The notes under the pieces: generated by a model
The model's input: the letters and a program-made list of their open reading frames with translations, nothing else
What the model was told of the DNA's origin: nothing
Databases searched by the model: none
Translations under genes and position numbers: made by a program
Origin: Streptomyces muensis
GTDB taxonomy: Bacteria; Actinomycetota; Actinomycetes; Streptomycetales; Streptomycetaceae
DNA length: 45,107 nt
NCBI RefSeq assembly: GCF_021474425.1
Contig: NZ_JAKEIP010000048.1
Location: 1-45,107 of the forward strand
Direction: 5' to 3'
Part shown: positions 26,966 through 37,233 of the stretch, one piece after another
Position numbering within the stretch: the stretch's first letter is position 1
How the letters are laid out: every line of letters starts with the position of its first letter

Positions 26966-27922
26966 ATGCCGCACGCAACACAGCACGTGGACATCCCCGC
27001 CATCGTCACCGCGGAACTGGACACGGCCCTGCGAGGCGGCCCCTTCCATGTCGCCCTGCGCGCCGCGATAGCCGCCCGGGGACTGCCGCTGCAACGCGTG
27101 CAGCACCATCTGTCCCGTCGCGGTGTGAAGGTCGGCGTCACCAGCCTGAGCTACTGGCAGCAGGGCGCCCGCAGGCCGCAGCGCCCCGAGTCGCTGCGTG
27201 CGGTACGCGCGCTGGAGGAGATCCTCCAGCTGCCGGAGGAGTCACTGATCCGACTGCTCGCCGAGGTCGACGACCACTCCGGCCTCCAGCGGCCGGCGGC
27301 GCGTTCCTATCGCTCCCTGGTGGAGGCCTCGGGTGTCCTGGAGCGTTTGCTGGCCGAGCTGGACTGGCCGATGGACGGTGGTCTGCACACCCTCGCCCAC
27401 CATGAGCGGGTACGGATCGGGGCCCGCCGCGAGCTGGCGGGCCGCGAGTCGCACCACATCGTGCGTGCCCACAAGGACGGTGTGGACCGCTACGTCGCCG
27501 TCCACCACGGCGACCCCGGATGCGCGCCGGAGCGCATGACGGTGCACGCCCTGGAGAATTGTCGCACCGGCCGGGTCCGGTGGCACGAGGAAACCGGTGT
27601 CCTCGTGGCCGAGCTGCTCTTCGGCACTCGGCTGCGGGCGGGCGAGACCCACCTCTTCCGGCACGGCGTCGAGGACGGGACGGCCGGCGTGTCCCGCGAG
27701 TACGCCCGTGGGTTCCCGCTCGCGGGCGGCCAGTACGCCCTCCAGGTCCGCTTCGCCGAGAACACCCTCCCCGTCCACTGCCACCGCTTCTCCCAGCACT
27801 CGGCGGCGGCTCCGCGTAGTGGCCGCCAGGGACTCGCCCTCAGCGGTCTGCACCGGTCCGTCCATCTGGTCGAGCCCCGGGTGCGGACGGGGATCGTGGG
27901 CATCGGGTGGGAGTGGGAGTGA
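26966..27922 (+). CDS. Putative HTH-containing regulatory protein, unknown function
   Basis: A 318-residue protein I cannot assign to a named family. Residues about 20-90 have the look of a lambda-repressor/XRE-type DNA-binding region: FHVALRAAIAARGLPLQRVQ, then VTSLSYWQQGARRPQRPES and RALEEILQLPEESL. The remaining 200 residues are a predicted alpha/beta domain with no membrane segments and no catalytic motif I recognise. Several conserved-looking His/Arg-rich stretches occur (AHHERVRIGARREL, ESHHIVRAHKDG). ATG 26966 is chosen for its AGAAAGG about 8 nt upstream; the frame is open for another 180 nt but lacks a ribosome site. The LacI gene begins 276 nt further on. Confidence 0.75.
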   Translation: MPHATQHVDIPAIVTAELDTALRGGPFHVALRAAIAARGLPLQRVQHHLSRRGVKVGVTSLSYWQQGARRPQRPESLRAVRALEEILQLPEESLIRLLAEVDDHSGLQRPAARSYRSLVEASGVLERLLAELDWPMDGGLHTLAHHERVRIGARRELAGRESHHIVRAHKDGVDRYVAVHHGDPGCAPERMTVHALENCRTGRVRWHEETGVLVAELLFGTRLRAGETHLFRHGVEDGTAGVSREYARGFPLAGGQYALQVRFAENTLPVHCHRFSQHSAAAPRSGRQGLALSGLHRSVHLVEPRVRTGIVGIGWEWE

Positions 27923-28091
27923 GCGGGCGCCTCCAGCCGCGCCTGTGCTGCCCCGGTGTTCCCACGGCTCGGCACAGCCGACGGTTCCAGCCACCTCGGC
28001 ACGGCTGACCACCGCTTTCTGAGCCGCATGCCCCTGGCCATGCCTCCCTGGCCATGGCCCCTTGCCCTCCCCGCACCGGTCGAGCTCCGGC

Positions 28092-28119
28092 ACGTAAACG
28101 ATTGCGCAAGCGTTTACGT
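28092..28119. promoter_or_regulatory. 28-bp palindromic operator upstream of lacI-type gene
   Basis: ACGTAAACG (28092-28100) mirrors CGTTTACGT (28111-28119). Between them is TTGCGCAA, itself a palindrome, and only one base pair out of 14 is mismatched. The pattern fits LacI/GalR-family operators. It lies about 80 nt before the LacI start and just upstream of a possible -10 (GATACC, 28134-28139). Autoregulation of the LacI-kinase pair is the natural reading. Confidence 0.65.
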
Positions 28120-28198
28120 CCGGCGCTGGATGGGATACCTTCCCGGCCAGAGGAACCGCGGCTGCCCAGGGAGGGGCGCGGCACAGGAGGGGATCTCG

Positions 28199-29248
28199 AT
28201 GGCCACCATGGCGGACGTCGCGCGGAGCGCAGGTGTGTCCGTGGCGACCGTCTCGCATGTGCTGAACGGCACCCGGCCGGTGCTGCCCCACACCCGGCAG
28301 GCGGTGCTGGAGGCCATGGACGAGCTGGGCTACACGCCCAACACCCTCGCCCGCTCCCTGGTGACATCCCGCACCCGGTCCATCGGGCTCGCGGTCTCGG
28401 CGATCAGCAACCCGTACTTCACGGAGATACTCCAGGGCGTCGAGGCCGGCGCCCTGGAACACGGCTACAGCCTGCTCATCGCGGACCCGCACGACGATCC
28501 GGAGCATGAACGCAAGGTCGTCCAGCTCCTGCACGAACGCCGCGTGGACGGCATGATCGTCGCGCCCTCGGCCGACCCGCGCGAGCTCCTCGCCTACCTC
28601 GGGCGTCACAAGGTGCCGACCGTCCTCCTCGACCGCGTGGTCGACGCCCCGGCGGACGGCACGACGCGGTTCGACCAGGTCTGCGCCGACAGCGCCGGGC
28701 CCATGGCCCAGTTGGTGACCCATCTCGCCGGCCTCGGTCACCGTCGGATCGCCCTGGTCGCCGGTCTGCCGGGACTCAGCACCACCGGCGAGCGGCTCAC
28801 CGGATACCGGGACGGCCTGGCGACGGCCGGGCTCGGGTACGACGACCGCCTCGTCGTCCACGGCGACTCCGAGTCCGCCGGTGCCGAGCGTGCCACCGCC
28901 GCGCTGCTGTCACTCGCCTCGCCTCCCACCGCGCTGGTCACCGCCAACAACGCCATGACCATCGGCGCCCTGCGCGCCCTGCGCGGCCACGGCATGTCCG
29001 TGCCCGACGACATCGCGTTGTGCTGCTTCGACGACTTCGCCTGGGCCGACCTGTTCTCGCCCAGGCTCACCGCGATAGCCCAGCCCAGCAGGGAGATCGG
29101 CGCCCAGGCTGTCCGCGTGCTCCTGGACCGCCTCGCCGCACCGGACCTGCCCGCCCGGACCTTGCGGCTCCCTTGCGCCTTTGTGCACCGCACCTCATGT
29201 GGGTGCCCCGAACAGCCCCTGACGTCCGTGAAAGGAACCATCTCGTGA
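28199..29248 (+). CDS. LacI-family transcriptional regulator
   Basis: A 349-residue sugar-responsive repressor. The N-terminal HTH and hinge: ATMADVARSAGVSVATVSHV, then LNGTRPVLPHTRQAVLEAM and LGYTPNTLARSL. The periplasmic-binding-like effector domain follows (SIGLAVSAISNPYFTEILQG, GMIVAPSADPREL, HRRIALVAGLPG, DDIALCCFDDFAWADLF, LTAIAQPSREIG). The ATG at 28199 has AGGAGGGG 6 nt upstream. Its stop overlaps the GTG of the sugar kinase gene, so the regulator and kinase are coupled and the effector is probably the kinase substrate or a related sugar. The 28-bp palindrome upstream is the expected binding site. The C-terminus carries an unusual TSCGCPE cysteine pair. Confidence 0.95.
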   Translation: MATMADVARSAGVSVATVSHVLNGTRPVLPHTRQAVLEAMDELGYTPNTLARSLVTSRTRSIGLAVSAISNPYFTEILQGVEAGALEHGYSLLIADPHDDPEHERKVVQLLHERRVDGMIVAPSADPRELLAYLGRHKVPTVLLDRVVDAPADGTTRFDQVCADSAGPMAQLVTHLAGLGHRRIALVAGLPGLSTTGERLTGYRDGLATAGLGYDDRLVVHGDSESAGAERATAALLSLASPPTALVTANNAMTIGALRALRGHGMSVPDDIALCCFDDFAWADLFSPRLTAIAQPSREIGAQAVRVLLDRLAAPDLPARTLRLPCAFVHRTSCGCPEQPLTSVKGTIS

Positions 29249-30156
29249 TCGTCGTCGCCGGTGAGGCCCTGATCGACCTGGTACCGCAGGGCACGGGCGC
29301 CCTCGCGGGCCTGAAGCCGGCGCTCGGCGGCGGCCCCTACAACACCGCCGTGGCCCTCGGTCGCCTCGGCTCCCCCACCGCGTTCTGCTCGCGCACCTCC
29401 TACGACGCCTTCGGTGAGGCCCTGCTCGACGGGCTGCGGGAGGCCGGGGTGGACGTGTCGGCCGTGCAGCGCGGCATGGAGCCGACGACCCTCGCGGTCG
29501 CCACCATCGACGCGCACGGCTCGGCCGCCTACTCCTTCTACGTCGAGGGCACCGCCGACCGGCTCTTCACGGCACCTTCGGAGCTGCCCGCGGCGACACG
29601 CGCGGTCTCCTTCGGTACCTGCTCGCTCGTCCTGGAACCGGGGGCGAGCGCCTATGAGGAGCTGATGCGGAGCGCGGCCGCGCAAGGGGTGTTCACCGCG
29701 CTCGACCCGAACATCCGGGCCGGACTCATTCCCGACCCGGACGGCTACCGGGCACGGTTCAAGAGCTGGCTTCCCTCGGTGTCGCTGCTCAAGCTCTCCG
29801 AGGAGGACGCGCTGTGGCTGGGCGGCACGCCGCGTGAATGGCTGGCCGCGGGACCTGCGGCCGTTGTGATCACCCACGGCGGCGACGGGCTGACGGCCTT
29901 CACACGGGACGGCGCCGTGCACTCCGTTCCGGGCGAGGAGGTGGACGTCGTGGACACGATCGGTGCGGGCGACACCGTGAACGCGGCCCTGCTGCACGGC
30001 CTGGCCGCCCAGGACCGCCTGTCCGCCGAGGCGCTCGCGGGACTGGGCGCCGACGGCTGGACACGGCTGCTGCGGTTCGCGGCGCGGGCTGCCGCGATCA
30101 CCTGTTCCCGGGCGGGCGCCGAGCCGCCGTACGCCTCCGAACTGGGGGACTTCTAG
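29245..30156 (+). CDS. PfkB-family carbohydrate kinase, fructokinase-like
   Basis: A 303-residue ribokinase-fold sugar kinase. N-terminal VAGEALIDLVPQ and the substrate-binding GGGPYNTAVALGRLG are typical of fructokinases. The C-terminal PfkB signature DTIGAGDTVNAALL supplies the anion hole and catalytic Asp. Other landmarks are ALDPNIR and KLSEEDALWL. It likely phosphorylates a free hexose such as fructose in the cytoplasm. GTG at 29245 overlaps the LacI stop (GTGA), with AAGGA about 9 nt upstream. A strong terminator follows. No transporter gene is adjacent, so uptake must be encoded elsewhere. Confidence 0.92.
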   Translation: MIVVAGEALIDLVPQGTGALAGLKPALGGGPYNTAVALGRLGSPTAFCSRTSYDAFGEALLDGLREAGVDVSAVQRGMEPTTLAVATIDAHGSAAYSFYVEGTADRLFTAPSELPAATRAVSFGTCSLVLEPGASAYEELMRSAAAQGVFTALDPNIRAGLIPDPDGYRARFKSWLPSVSLLKLSEEDALWLGGTPREWLAAGPAAVVITHGGDGLTAFTRDGAVHSVPGEEVDVVDTIGAGDTVNAALLHGLAAQDRLSAEALAGLGADGWTRLLRFAARAAAITCSRAGAEPPYASELGDF

Positions 30157-30239
30157 GAGGCGTTCCGCTCTCTTCCGTTCCACTGTTGAGCAGTCAAGGT
30201 TCGTCATGGCCGCAGCGATCGGGCCGCTGATGATCCAAC

Positions 30240-30282
30240 GCGCGGCGCCCCGCGGGGAGTTCCCACGGGGCGCCGCGCTTTT
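30240..30282. terminator. Intrinsic terminator with T-tract between sugar kinase and uvrA
   Basis: GCGCGGCGCCCCG (30240-30252) pairs perfectly with CGGGGCGCCGCGC (30266-30278), followed by TTTT. Part of the loop (GGGA/TCCC) can extend the stem. It serves the plus-strand kinase gene and, as a hairpin, may also stop minus-strand transcription from uvrA. Confidence 0.88.
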
Positions 30283-30349
30283 CTGGAATTGTTCGGACTC
30301 GTGGCCCGTGGCCTGACGTTCGTGACCTGTGGCTCGTGGCTCGCGGACG

Positions 30350-33406
<3,057 letters not shown>

Positions 33407-33443
33407 GCCGGTCCGCACCTTTCTTGAGAGAAGTGACAGGGGG

Positions 33444-33481
33444 CGAGGCCCCCGTGTGTTCTCGGCTTCGAGGCCCCCGTG
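33444..33481. repeat. Direct repeat in the uvrA leader
   Basis: CGAGGCCCCCGTG occurs at 33444-33456 and 33469-33481, two copies 25 bp apart, just upstream of uvrA (minus strand). No function is known to me; they may be dispersed repeat or mRNA-leader elements. Confidence 0.5.
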
Positions 33482-33615
33482 GTTTTCAGACTAGGGGGAG
33501 CCACTGACAACGCCGGTCGGTTTCCCGGATGCGACAACAATCCCCGGCCATCCAGCATGCCCGACGTCAGGACCGACCCTATAGCACGCGCATTCGATTT
33601 ACGGCACTCGTTCAC

Positions 33616-33648
33616 CACCTTCACCCAAAGGTGTGGCGGGACTAATGT
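33616..33648 (+). promoter_or_regulatory. Leaderless promoter with overlapping inverted repeat
   Basis: TTCACC (33620-33625), a 17-nt spacer and TAATGT (33643-33648) lie 7 nt before the ATG at 33656, predicting transcription from or next to the start codon. CACCTT-N6-AAGGTG (33616-33633) covers the -35 box and is a candidate operator. There is no Shine-Dalgarno sequence. Confidence 0.55.
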
Positions 33649-33655
33649 CAGCACC

Positions 33656-34342
33656 ATGATTGATCACGCTCGTGACCTGGTGTCTGTACGTGAAGCGACG
33701 GAACGGCTGCTCACCGCAGCGGCCAAGATGGACAACGTGTCGGTGGCCGAGCCGTCACGGCTTCCGGGCTGGAGCCGTGGCCATGTCCTCGCCCATGTCG
33801 CCCGTAACGCGGACGCCCTCGTGAACGTCCTCGACGGGCGCCCCATGTACGCCTCGGCCACGGCGAGGGACGCCGACATCGAGCGGGACGCCCCGCGACC
33901 TCTCGGCGTCCAGCTCACCGACGTACGAGAGAGCGCGGCCCGTTTCCAGGAGACGGGGGCGGCGCCCGCGGACTGGTCCCGCACCGTGGAGCTGCGCAAC
34001 GGGGTCACCGACGCGGCGGCCCGGGTGCCGTTCCGGCGGTGGGTCGAGGTGGAGCTGCACCATGTGGATCTCGGGATCGGGTACGAGCTGGAGGATCTGC
34101 CGGCGGAGTTCGTGGAGCGGGAGATCGACTTCCTCGCCGAGCGGTTCTCCGGACACCCCGATGTCCCGCCGACCCGTCTGACGGACGGCACGCGTGCGTG
34201 GAGCACGGGCCGGGAGGCGGGCGCTGCGGAGATCACCGTCCGAGGTCCCGGCCCGGATCTGCTCGGCTGGCTCGCCGGGCGCCGCGACGGGGCCGGGCTG
34301 ACCGTGGAAGGCGGCACCCTGCCGTCGCTGCCCCCGCTGTAG
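33656..34342 (+). CDS. Maleylpyruvate isomerase-family (MDMPI/DinB-like) protein
   Basis: A 228-residue mycothiol-dependent-enzyme-like protein. The N-terminal four-helix DinB/MDMPI domain has LPGWSRGHVLAHVARNADAL and VEVELHHVDLGIGYE, which supply the histidines that usually coordinate a metal near the mycothiol site. The C-terminal domain (ITVRGPGPDLLGWLAGR) matches the MDMPI C-terminal fold. The family includes mycothiol-dependent maleylpyruvate isomerase and mycothiol S-transferases; the actual substrate is unknown. ATG 33656 has no ribosome site but a good -10 box 7 nt upstream, so the mRNA is likely leaderless. The MBL gene follows after a hairpin. Confidence 0.85.
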   Translation: MIDHARDLVSVREATERLLTAAAKMDNVSVAEPSRLPGWSRGHVLAHVARNADALVNVLDGRPMYASATARDADIERDAPRPLGVQLTDVRESAARFQETGAAPADWSRTVELRNGVTDAAARVPFRRWVEVELHHVDLGIGYELEDLPAEFVEREIDFLAERFSGHPDVPPTRLTDGTRAWSTGREAGAAEITVRGPGPDLLGWLAGRRDGAGLTVEGGTLPSLPPL

Positions 34343-34358
34343 TCGCCCGGCGCTCCTT

Positions 34359-34401
34359 CCAGGGGGCCGTGCTGTCGCCGTAGCGGCTGGACAGCCCCTG
34401 G
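34359..34401 (+). terminator. Hairpin between MDMPI-like and MBL genes
   Basis: CCAGGG (34359-34364) pairs with CCCTGG (34396-34401), and inside it GCTGTC (34371-34376) pairs with GACAGC (34390-34395). It ends 13 nt before the -10-like TATAGG of the next gene. Confidence 0.5.
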
Positions 34402-34428
34402 GCCGCTCCGCCGCTATAGGCTGCCGAC

Positions 34429-35085
34429 ATGACGTACAGCGGACAGGTGACGGTCGGTGGCCCCGCCGACGTGCATGAGCTCAAGGACCTGATGATCACC
34501 AAGATCGCGGTCGGCCCGATGAACAACAACGCCTATCTGCTGCGCTGCCGGGCCACGGACGAGCAACTGCTCATCGATGCCGCCAACGACGCGGACACGC
34601 TGATCGGCATGATCGGTGACGACGGCATCGCGTCCGTCGTCACCACGCACCAGCACGGCGACCACTGGCAGGCGCTCGCCGCGGTCGTCGAGGCCAGCGG
34701 CGCGCGCACGTACGCCGGCCGGGAGGACGCCGACGGCATCCCGGTGCCGACCGACGTCCTGGTCGACGACGGCGACGTCATCCGGGTGGGGCACGTGGAA
34801 CTCACCGCGCGCCATCTGGTCGGGCACACGCCCGGCTCCATCGCGCTGGTCTACGACGACCCGCACGGACATCCCCATGTGTTCACCGGGGACTGTCTGT
34901 TCCCGGGCGGTGTGGGCAACACCCGCAAGGACCCGAAGGCGTTCGCCAGTCTGATCCACGACGTGGAGACGAAGATCTTCGACGTCCTGCCGGACGAGAC
35001 ATGGGTCTACCCCGGGCACGGCAACGACACGTCGCTGGGCGCGGAGCGGCCGCATCTGCCGGAGTGGCACGCGCGGGGCTGGTGA
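34429..35085 (+). CDS. MBL-fold metallohydrolase (glyoxalase II-like)
   Basis: A 218-residue metallo-beta-lactamase-fold hydrolase. Metal-binding motif THQHGDHW (HxHxDH), then HLVGHTPGSIAL (third His), FTGDCLFPGGVGN (bridging Asp) and VYPGHGNDTS (last His). The arrangement resembles glyoxalase II and persulfide-dioxygenase relatives, acting on thioesters such as those of mycothiol. Together with the mycothiol-enzyme-like gene before it, a thiol-detoxification role is plausible (inference). There is no Shine-Dalgarno; TATAGG lies 8 nt before the ATG, suggesting a leaderless transcript. Confidence 0.9.
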   Translation: MTYSGQVTVGGPADVHELKDLMITKIAVGPMNNNAYLLRCRATDEQLLIDAANDADTLIGMIGDDGIASVVTTHQHGDHWQALAAVVEASGARTYAGREDADGIPVPTDVLVDDGDVIRVGHVELTARHLVGHTPGSIALVYDDPHGHPHVFTGDCLFPGGVGNTRKDPKAFASLIHDVETKIFDVLPDETWVYPGHGNDTSLGAERPHLPEWHARGW

Positions 35086-35150
35086 CCGCGGAGCTGGTGA
35101 ACCGCGGGCTCGGTGAGCACGCGCGCCGTGCGTGCCCCGCGCACGCGCCC

Positions 35151-35169
35151 CGTGTGAATCCTTCACACG
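35151..35169. promoter_or_regulatory. Perfect 19-bp palindrome, operator or terminator
   Basis: CGTGTGAA-TCC-TTCACACG. It contains TGTGA-N5-TCACA, one base short of the CRP spacing. It may be a stem-loop ending the MBL transcript, or a regulator site for what follows. Confidence 0.5.
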
Positions 35170-35202
35170 CGCCGGTGCCATGCGCGCGCTCCCGGCGTAC
35201 GT

Positions 35203-35218
35203 AGTTGCGCAGTCAACT
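35203..35218. promoter_or_regulatory. Inverted repeat AGTTG-N6-CAACT
   Basis: A short palindrome of the type bound by MarR-family repressors, directly upstream of GGAAGGAG (35219-35226). It is weak on its own. Confidence 0.35.
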
Positions 35219-35237
35219 GGAAGGAGCCCCGCACAGG

Positions 35238-35390
35238 ATGACGGCTCCTGAGCGGTACGGGCCGCCGGCCTTCAATCCCCGCCCTCGGCCGGCGGCCCCG
35301 GCGGCTGCCGAGGGAAGTGTTCACAGGCAGAGGGAAGTGTTCACAAGAACGCAACACCCGTTCCCACTATGCGGAAACCGGCCGTCGTGA
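35238..35390 (+). CDS. Short frame with ribosome site, possible gene remnant
   Basis: 50 codons, beginning MTAPERYGPPAF and rich in Pro, Ala and Arg, with no recognisable domain. GGAAGGAG lies 11 nt before the ATG, and a palindrome precedes that, so the initiation region looks genuine. The body of the frame runs through two tandem DNA repeats and reads like non-coding sequence. It may be the 5' stub of a deleted gene, a small leader peptide, or chance. Confidence 0.25.
   Translation: MTAPERYGPPAFNPRPRPAAPAAAEGSVHRQREVFTRTQHPFPLCGNRPS
35310..35345. repeat. Tandem 16-bp direct repeats, 20-bp period
   Basis: GAGGGAAGTGTTCACA occurs at 35310-35325 and again at 35330-35345. The 20-bp spacing is about two helical turns, which would place bound proteins on one face of the DNA. 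The TTCACA core also occurs in the palindrome at 35151-35169. The pair ends 47 bp before the ABC-operon -35 box. Confidence 0.6.
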
Positions 35391-35392
35391 CC

Positions 35393-35420
35393 TCGACAAA
35401 CACGACGCTGTCCTGACAAT
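35393..35420 (+). promoter_or_regulatory. Promoter of amino-acid ABC operon
   Basis: TCGACA (35393-35398), a 16-nt spacer and GACAAT (35415-35420), ending 8 nt before the ATG at 35429. No Shine-Dalgarno is present, so the transcript is probably leaderless or nearly so. Confidence 0.5.
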
Positions 35421-35428
35421 CTCCCGCC

Positions 35429-36319
35429 ATGCCTCTCGCCGCTCGCACGCTGCGCCACACCGTTGCCGTCGCCGTCGCCACGACCTCCCTGCTCGCCACC
35501 GCTGTCGGCTGTGCTCCACAGCCGGACGAGAAGGCCGCCGACACACCGTCGGGGTCCGGCGGGAACACCTGCGCCAAGGGCGAGTTGGCCACCAAGACCT
35601 CCGGCAAGCTGACGATCGCCACCGACGAGCCGGCGTACGAACCCTGGTTCAAGGACGACAAGCCGGCCAACGGTGAAGGCTTCGAGTCGGCCGTGGCGTA
35701 CGCCGTGGCGAAGCAGCTCGGCTACGACAGGAGTGCCGTCGTCTGGCAGAGCGTGCCGTTCAACAAGGCCTTCGCGCCCGGCGAGAAGACCTTCGACTTC
35801 GACATCAACCAGGTGTCGATCAGCGACGAGCGCAAGAAGGCCGTGGACTTCTCCTCCGGCTACTACGACGTCCGCCAGGCCGTCATCGCGCTGAAGGACA
35901 GCAAGGCCGCCAAGGCGAAGAGCGTGGCGGACCTGAAGGGCCTCAAGCTGGGCGCCCAGGTCGGCACCACCAGCCTCGGCTACATCGACGACGTGGTGAA
36001 GCCGACGCGGGAACCCGCCGCGTACGCCAAGAACGACCAGGCCAAGTCCGCGCTGAAGAACGGCCAGGTCGACGCCATCGTGGTCGACCTGCCGACCGCC
36101 TTCTACATCACCGCCGCCGAGGTGACGGACGCGACGATCGTCGGCCAGTTCGAGAACCAGGGCGGCGCCGCGGAGCAGTTCGGGCTCGTGCTCGACAAGG
36201 GCAGCGCCCTGACCTCTTGTGTGACGGACGCCGTGGACACCCTGCGCGACGACGGCACCCTGGCCGAGCTGGAGCAGAAGTGGTTGTCGGACGCCGTAGA
36301 CGCCCCGGTGCTCAAGTGA
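35429..36319 (+). CDS. Amino-acid ABC transporter binding lipoprotein
   Basis: A 296-residue SBP family 3 protein (GlnH/HisJ-like). Basic N-terminus, hydrophobic core and lipobox TAVGC with lipidated Cys at about residue 28. The mature protein has KLTIATDEPAYEPWF (first strand and ligand-contact region), FESAVAYAVAKQLGY, FDFDINQVSISDERKKAVDFS, LKGLKLGAQVGTTS and DAIVVDLPTAFYI: the standard family landmarks. Substrate is likely a polar amino acid. It is the first gene of a three-gene operon whose members overlap by 4 nt each. ATG 35429 is preceded by promoter-like sequence, not a ribosome site. Confidence 0.94.
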   Translation: MPLAARTLRHTVAVAVATTSLLATAVGCAPQPDEKAADTPSGSGGNTCAKGELATKTSGKLTIATDEPAYEPWFKDDKPANGEGFESAVAYAVAKQLGYDRSAVVWQSVPFNKAFAPGEKTFDFDINQVSISDERKKAVDFSSGYYDVRQAVIALKDSKAAKAKSVADLKGLKLGAQVGTTSLGYIDDVVKPTREPAAYAKNDQAKSALKNGQVDAIVVDLPTAFYITAAEVTDATIVGQFENQGGAAEQFGLVLDKGSALTSCVTDAVDTLRDDGTLAELEQKWLSDAVDAPVLK

Positions 36320-37233
36320 CGGTCACCAAGGAGGAGTCCGGCCAGGAGGGCGCGGACGACAACGGCGGCAGGTCCGGCGAGGGCGACGGCTACGTCCCCT
36401 CGCAGCGACGTCTCGACCGCGAGCGCCACAAGCGTGCCCGGGCGCGGCGCGCCACGGCGATAGCGGCCCTGTCCACCCTGGTCACGGCCGTCGTCCTCTA
36501 CCTGGTCGTGGTCAACGCTCCGGGCTGGCCGCGCACCAAGGAGACGTTCTTCAACGGGCAGTACGCGCGCGAGGCGTTCCCCAAGGTCCTCGAAGGGCTC
36601 TGGCTCAACGTCCGGCTGCTGCTGGTCTGTGGCGCTGCCGTGCTGGTCCTCGGGATGCTCATCGCCGTCGCCCGCACACTGCGCGGCCCGGTGTTCTTCC
36701 CGCTACGGGCGCTGGCGGCCGCCTACACGGACTTCTTCCGGGGCCTGCCGCTCATCATTAACCTCATGATCGTCGTGCTCGGAGTACCCGCGCTGCGCTT
36801 GCAGGGCGTGACGGTCGACCCGGTGCTGCTGGGCGGTACGGCGCTGACGCTGACGTACTCGGCGTACGTCGCCGAGGTGTTCCGCGCGGGTATCGAGTCC
36901 GTCCATCCGTCCCAGCGGGCCGCGGCGCGCTCGCTCGGACTGACGAACCGGCAGGCGCTGCGGCACGTCGTCCTGCCCCAGGCCGTCCGCCGCCAGGTGC
37001 CGCCGCTGCTGAACGACCTGGTGTCGTTGCAGAAGGACACCGGTCTGGTGTCCATCGGCGGTGCGGTGGACGCCGTACGGGCCGCGGACATCATCGTGGG
37101 GCGCAGCCTCAACTACACGCCGTACATCGTCGCGGGCCTCATCTTCGTGGCACTGACCATTCCCATGACCCGCTTCACCGACTGGGTGACGGCCCGGATG
37201 GACCGTAGACGTGCCCAAGGAGGGGCCCTGTGA
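36316..37233 (+). CDS. Amino-acid ABC transporter permease
   Basis: A 305-residue HisM/GlnP-type membrane protein. The first 55 residues are highly charged and cytosolic (acidic, then RRLDRERHKRARARR), longer than in E. coli homologues. Several TM segments follow. Family motifs include FFRGLPLIINLMIVVLGVP and the EAA-type loop AGIESVHPSQRAAARSLGLT followed by RHVVLPQAVRRQVPPLLND. GTG 36316 overlaps the binding-protein stop (GTGA), which sets the start. A single permease implies a homodimer in the importer. Confidence 0.94.
   Translation: MTVTKEESGQEGADDNGGRSGEGDGYVPSQRRLDRERHKRARARRATAIAALSTLVTAVVLYLVVVNAPGWPRTKETFFNGQYAREAFPKVLEGLWLNVRLLLVCGAAVLVLGMLIAVARTLRGPVFFPLRALAAAYTDFFRGLPLIINLMIVVLGVPALRLQGVTVDPVLLGGTALTLTYSAYVAEVFRAGIESVHPSQRAAARSLGLTNRQALRHVVLPQAVRRQVPPLLNDLVSLQKDTGLVSIGGAVDAVRAADIIVGRSLNYTPYIVAGLIFVALTIPMTRFTDWVTARMDRRRAQGGAL

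Larger units (their letters stand above)
35086..35428. other. 343-nt gap with palindromes and tandem repeats
   Basis: Between the MBL gene and the amino-acid ABC operon. It contains, in order, a perfect 8-3-8 palindrome, an AGTTG-N6-CAACT repeat, a good ribosome site with a 50-codon frame, two tandem 16-bp repeats, and the promoter of the ABC operon. The individual sites are listed separately. Confidence 0.7.

Noticed and set aside
33407..33655. LexA (SOS) box upstream of uvrA
   Set aside because: No GAACATGTGTTC- or TCGAACN4GTTCGA-like sequence was found in the gap.
35151..35169. CRP site
   Set aside because: Spacing between TGTGA and TCACA is 5, not 6, and Streptomyces Crp sites differ; only called a palindrome.
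35310..35345. CRISPR array
   Set aside because: Only two 16-bp repeats with a 4-bp spacer and no cas genes.
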